Shown: in pieces, positions 31,602 to 33,347 of the stretch
Numbering within the stretch: position 1 is the first letter of the stretch
How the letters are laid out: each line of letters opens with the position of its first letter
NCBI GenBank assembly: GCA_001769835.1
Contig: MEPR01000007.1
Location: 1-33,347, forward strand
Direction of reading: 5' to 3'
Source: Bdellovibrionales bacterium GWB1_55_8
GTDB lineage: Bacteria > Bdellovibrionota > UBA1018
DNA: 33,347 nucleotides
Notes under the pieces: model-generated
Told to the model about the DNA's origin: nothing
Database searches by the model: none
The model's input: only the letters and a program-made list of their open reading frames with translations
Program-made: the position numbers and the translations under genes

Positions 31602-32258
31602 ATGTTGAATGTCGGAAATTTGAAACAGGCCGTTGCCCTTACGATGATTTCCACGATGATCGGAACCTCGATGCCGGTTCTTCATGCGAACGCGGCAGGA
31701 GCTCCGGCGCAAACGCCAGAGATGACCCTTCTGATCGAATCCCTGATGATCTCAGGAAAGAAAATGTCGAACCGCGAACTGAAGGCGGAACTCGGCGAAG
31801 CAATGGTCAACTACAACCAGACGGCGCCCGCCGAAGGACGCGAGGAACGACTGGCCGATGCCCTGGTGCAGACGGGAATCATGACCCCCGATCGCGCCGA
31901 AGCCTTCCGCCAATCCATCCAGGACGCTGTCGCGTCCGAGCTTGCCCAGAATAAAGGCAATCCCCAGGCGGCCATTTCACAGGCGCTCGTCTCAGCATTG
32001 GGAAGAACCGAAGGTGCCCAGTTCTCCAACTGCGCATTGAACGGCATCGCAACTGTTCTGTTAACAGCTGGCCTGGTGGGTTCGATTATCGCGTACGACC
32101 ACATGACAAAAGACGATTACAGCTATTCTTATTATGAAGACGGCCAGCGCGTGACCGTTGAAAGCTATAACGAGGATGCAGCCCTGCCCTTGCTCGGCAT
32201 CATTTTCACGTCGATTGGCCTGGTCTTCTCGACGCTCGGACTTGCAACGACCTGCTGA
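31602..32258 (+). CDS. Exported membrane protein of unknown function
   Basis: The 218-residue protein is not recognised. A signal peptide (LKQAVALTMISTMIGTSMPVLHANA) is followed by a hydrophilic helical region (about 35-140) rich in Ala, Glu and Gln. Then come two hydrophobic segments (GIATVLLTAGLVGSIIAY and LPLLGIIFTSIGLVFSTLG) flanking a striking Tyr/Asp-rich loop (DDYSYSYYEDGQRVTVESY). There are only two cysteines in the mature protein, one before the first hydrophobic segment and one as the last residue, so a disulfide across the pair is possible. The start is ATG 31602, with AAGGAG eight bases upstream. It is divergent from the HEXXH protein gene, whose C-terminus is also hydrophobic and Gly-rich; whether they work together is unknown. 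Confidence 0.78.
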   Translation: MLNVGNLKQAVALTMISTMIGTSMPVLHANAAGAPAQTPEMTLLIESLMISGKKMSNRELKAELGEAMVNYNQTAPAEGREERLADALVQTGIMTPDRAEAFRQSIQDAVASELAQNKGNPQAAISQALVSALGRTEGAQFSNCALNGIATVLLTAGLVGSIIAYDHMTKDDYSYSYYEDGQRVTVESYNEDAALPLLGIIFTSIGLVFSTLGLATTC

Positions 32259-32270
32259 TTTCAGCCATTA

Positions 32271-32318
32271 CGAACTTGAGTCCTGCCTCGAGCACATCGC
32301 GGGGCAGGACTCAGTTCG
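32271..32318. terminator. Long hairpin between convergent genes, containing the speA stop
   Basis: Arms 32271-32287 and 32303-32318 form about 16 pairs with one bulged T around a 15-base loop. It lies 12 bases past the plus-strand gene stop, and the speA TGA (32311-32313 on the map) is inside one arm. Neither side has a strong T-run, so it may stop transcription weakly or protect mRNA 3' ends in both directions. Confidence 0.55.
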
Positions 32319-33347
32319 CGTTTAATTCATCCGAAGAATCCTGACGGGTCCCCGTGAGAGATTGCATCTGCGGCGAGGTTTTTTCGTAATCCACGTAAGT
32401 GTAGCCGTAGAGAACGTTCTCGTAAAAATTCTGCAGATCGACGCCTTCCTTGGGTTTGATCACGCCTTCGCGAACCTTCGAATCGATCTGCGCCTTGACG
32501 CCCTTTTCCAGATCCGTCGCGCTGTACTGGTTCAACGCCAGAACGCCCGCAATCGTATCGCCCTTGATGACTTCCTCGATGTAATAGCCGCCGGGTTCCG
32601 ATTCATCCAGGAACACGTGCACTTCGTTCACGCGTCCAAAAAGATTATGCAGATCGCCCATGACGTCCTGGTAAGCGCCCATCAGGAAAACGCCCATGTA
32701 GTACGGCTCATTTTCTTTGAGCGGATGAAGAGGAAGCGTGTCCCGGATATCCCTCAGATCGATGAACTTGCTCACCTTCCCGTCAGAATCACAGGTGATA
32801 TCGACGATGGTCGCATCGCGGCTGGGTTCCTCATCATGCCGGTGAATCGGCACGATCGGAAAGAGCTGCTGAATGGCCCAATGGTCGGGCATCGACTGGA
32901 ACACTGAGAAGTTGGATAGATACTGATCAGCAAGGTGCTTCTTCAGGGCTTCGACTTCTTCAGGAACATACTTCAGTCCGGCCGAATTTTTATGAATGAC
33001 CTTGCAGATCTGCCAGAACAGATGCTCCACGCGCGCCCGGTCCTCAAGCGAGAGAAAGCCGAGCTTGAACATGCTGAGCGCCTCCTCTTTCCGCTGAACG
33101 GCATCATGGAAATGCTCAAGAATATTCTTGGACGTCAGATTCTGAAGAAGATAGCGCATCTCCTTCACGACGTCGTCTTCATCAGGGCTTACGTCCATCG
33201 CAATCGGGGTCGCGCCCACCTCGATGGTACCGAATAGGTTCGTGATCAGCACCGAGTGATGCGCCACAAGTCCGCGCCCCGTTTCCGAGACGATCGTCGG
33301 CTCCGGAACCTCTTCGGCCTGGCAGACTTCCTGAATCGAGTAGACTA
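32311..33347 (-). CDS. speA: Biosynthetic arginine decarboxylase, C-terminal part (5' end outside window)
   Basis: SpeA is a PLP enzyme that converts arginine to agmatine, the first step of one route to putrescine and spermidine. About 345 residues of the C-terminal half are present; the frame runs off the right edge of the window. Recognisable family segments are PTIVSETGRGLVAHHSVL, FSVFQSMPDHWAI with FPIVPIHRHDEEP, DITCDSDGKV, and MGVFLMGAYQDVMGDLHNLFG, which contain active-site and PLP-contact residues such as the Cys in TCDSDG. In-frame codons continue to 33347, so the GTG at 33267 is internal. Full-length family members are about 630-660 residues. The last residues (QDSSDELNAN) are polar and not conserved. 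Confidence 0.93.
   Translation of the reverse strand, partial: VYSIQEVCQAEEVPEPTIVSETGRGLVAHHSVLITNLFGTIEVGATPIAMDVSPDEDDVVKEMRYLLQNLTSKNILEHFHDAVQRKEEALSMFKLGFLSLEDRARVEHLFWQICKVIHKNSAGLKYVPEEVEALKKHLADQYLSNFSVFQSMPDHWAIQQLFPIVPIHRHDEEPSRDATIVDITCDSDGKVSKFIDLRDIRDTLPLHPLKENEPYYMGVFLMGAYQDVMGDLHNLFGRVNEVHVFLDESEPGGYYIEEVIKGDTIAGVLALNQYSATDLEKGVKAQIDSKVREGVIKPKEGVDLQNFYENVLYGYTYVDYEKTSPQMQSLTGTRQDSSDELNAN

Overview
The window is moderately GC-rich DNA from a Gram-negative bacterium. It encodes an outer-membrane beta-barrel, two large multihaem c-type cytochromes, lipoproteins, a Sec-exported nuclease, a chemoreceptor and a full oligopeptide ABC importer. Overlapping ATGA/GTGA gene junctions, many soluble or exported proteins of unknown family, and the mix of respiratory and sensory genes suggest a deltaproteobacterium-like lineage in the broad sense, possibly Bdellovibrionota/Oligoflexia. 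There is no rRNA or other phylogenetic marker here, so this placement is tentative. I saw no tRNA, rRNA, CRISPR array, transposase or prophage genes.

Layout. Positions 1-280 hold the 3' end of a proline/arginine-rich repeat protein and its terminator. Positions 291-3765 (+) hold a Sfp-type phosphopantetheinyl transferase, a pentapeptide-repeat protein, an overlapping DnaJ-class co-chaperone/CbpM-like modulator pair, and a soluble PAS histidine kinase. Positions 3772-5279 (-) hold the two subunits of a class I fumarase/tartrate dehydratase. Positions 5527-6711 (+) hold an exported endonuclease/exonuclease/phosphatase-fold enzyme.

Positions 6747-14669 (-) hold the most striking element: five tightly packed genes. 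In transcription order they encode a membrane-anchored Fe-S flavoprotein, a 24-haem lipoprotein cytochrome, a dihaem cytochrome b, an outer-membrane beta-barrel and a 27-haem exported cytochrome. Together they have the parts expected of a complete electron route from an NAD(P)H- or quinol-linked membrane module, across the periplasm, to the outer membrane. A palindrome overlaps the likely promoter, so the operon is probably repressible.

Positions 14905-17274 (-) hold a tRNA-dihydrouridine synthase and a Xaa-Pro aminopeptidase. Positions 17484-23521 (+) hold oppABCDF, whose OppC carries a fibronectin type III-like domain in its first periplasmic loop. A ChaN-like protein gene follows (23555-24421). 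Positions 24463-28740 hold a chemoreceptor (-) with a predicted periplasmic CZB zinc-binding domain, divergent from a FIST sensor protein and a soluble GAF-type histidine kinase (+). Positions 28782-31342 (-) hold a cysteine-rich lipoprotein and an exported HEXXH metallopeptidase-like protein. Positions 31602-32258 (+) hold an exported membrane protein of unknown family. The window ends inside speA (arginine decarboxylase, -).

The best candidate for an undescribed system is the 51-c-haem electron conduit operon. The FN3-bearing OppC and the inverted repeat touching the dnaJ-like start codon are next.
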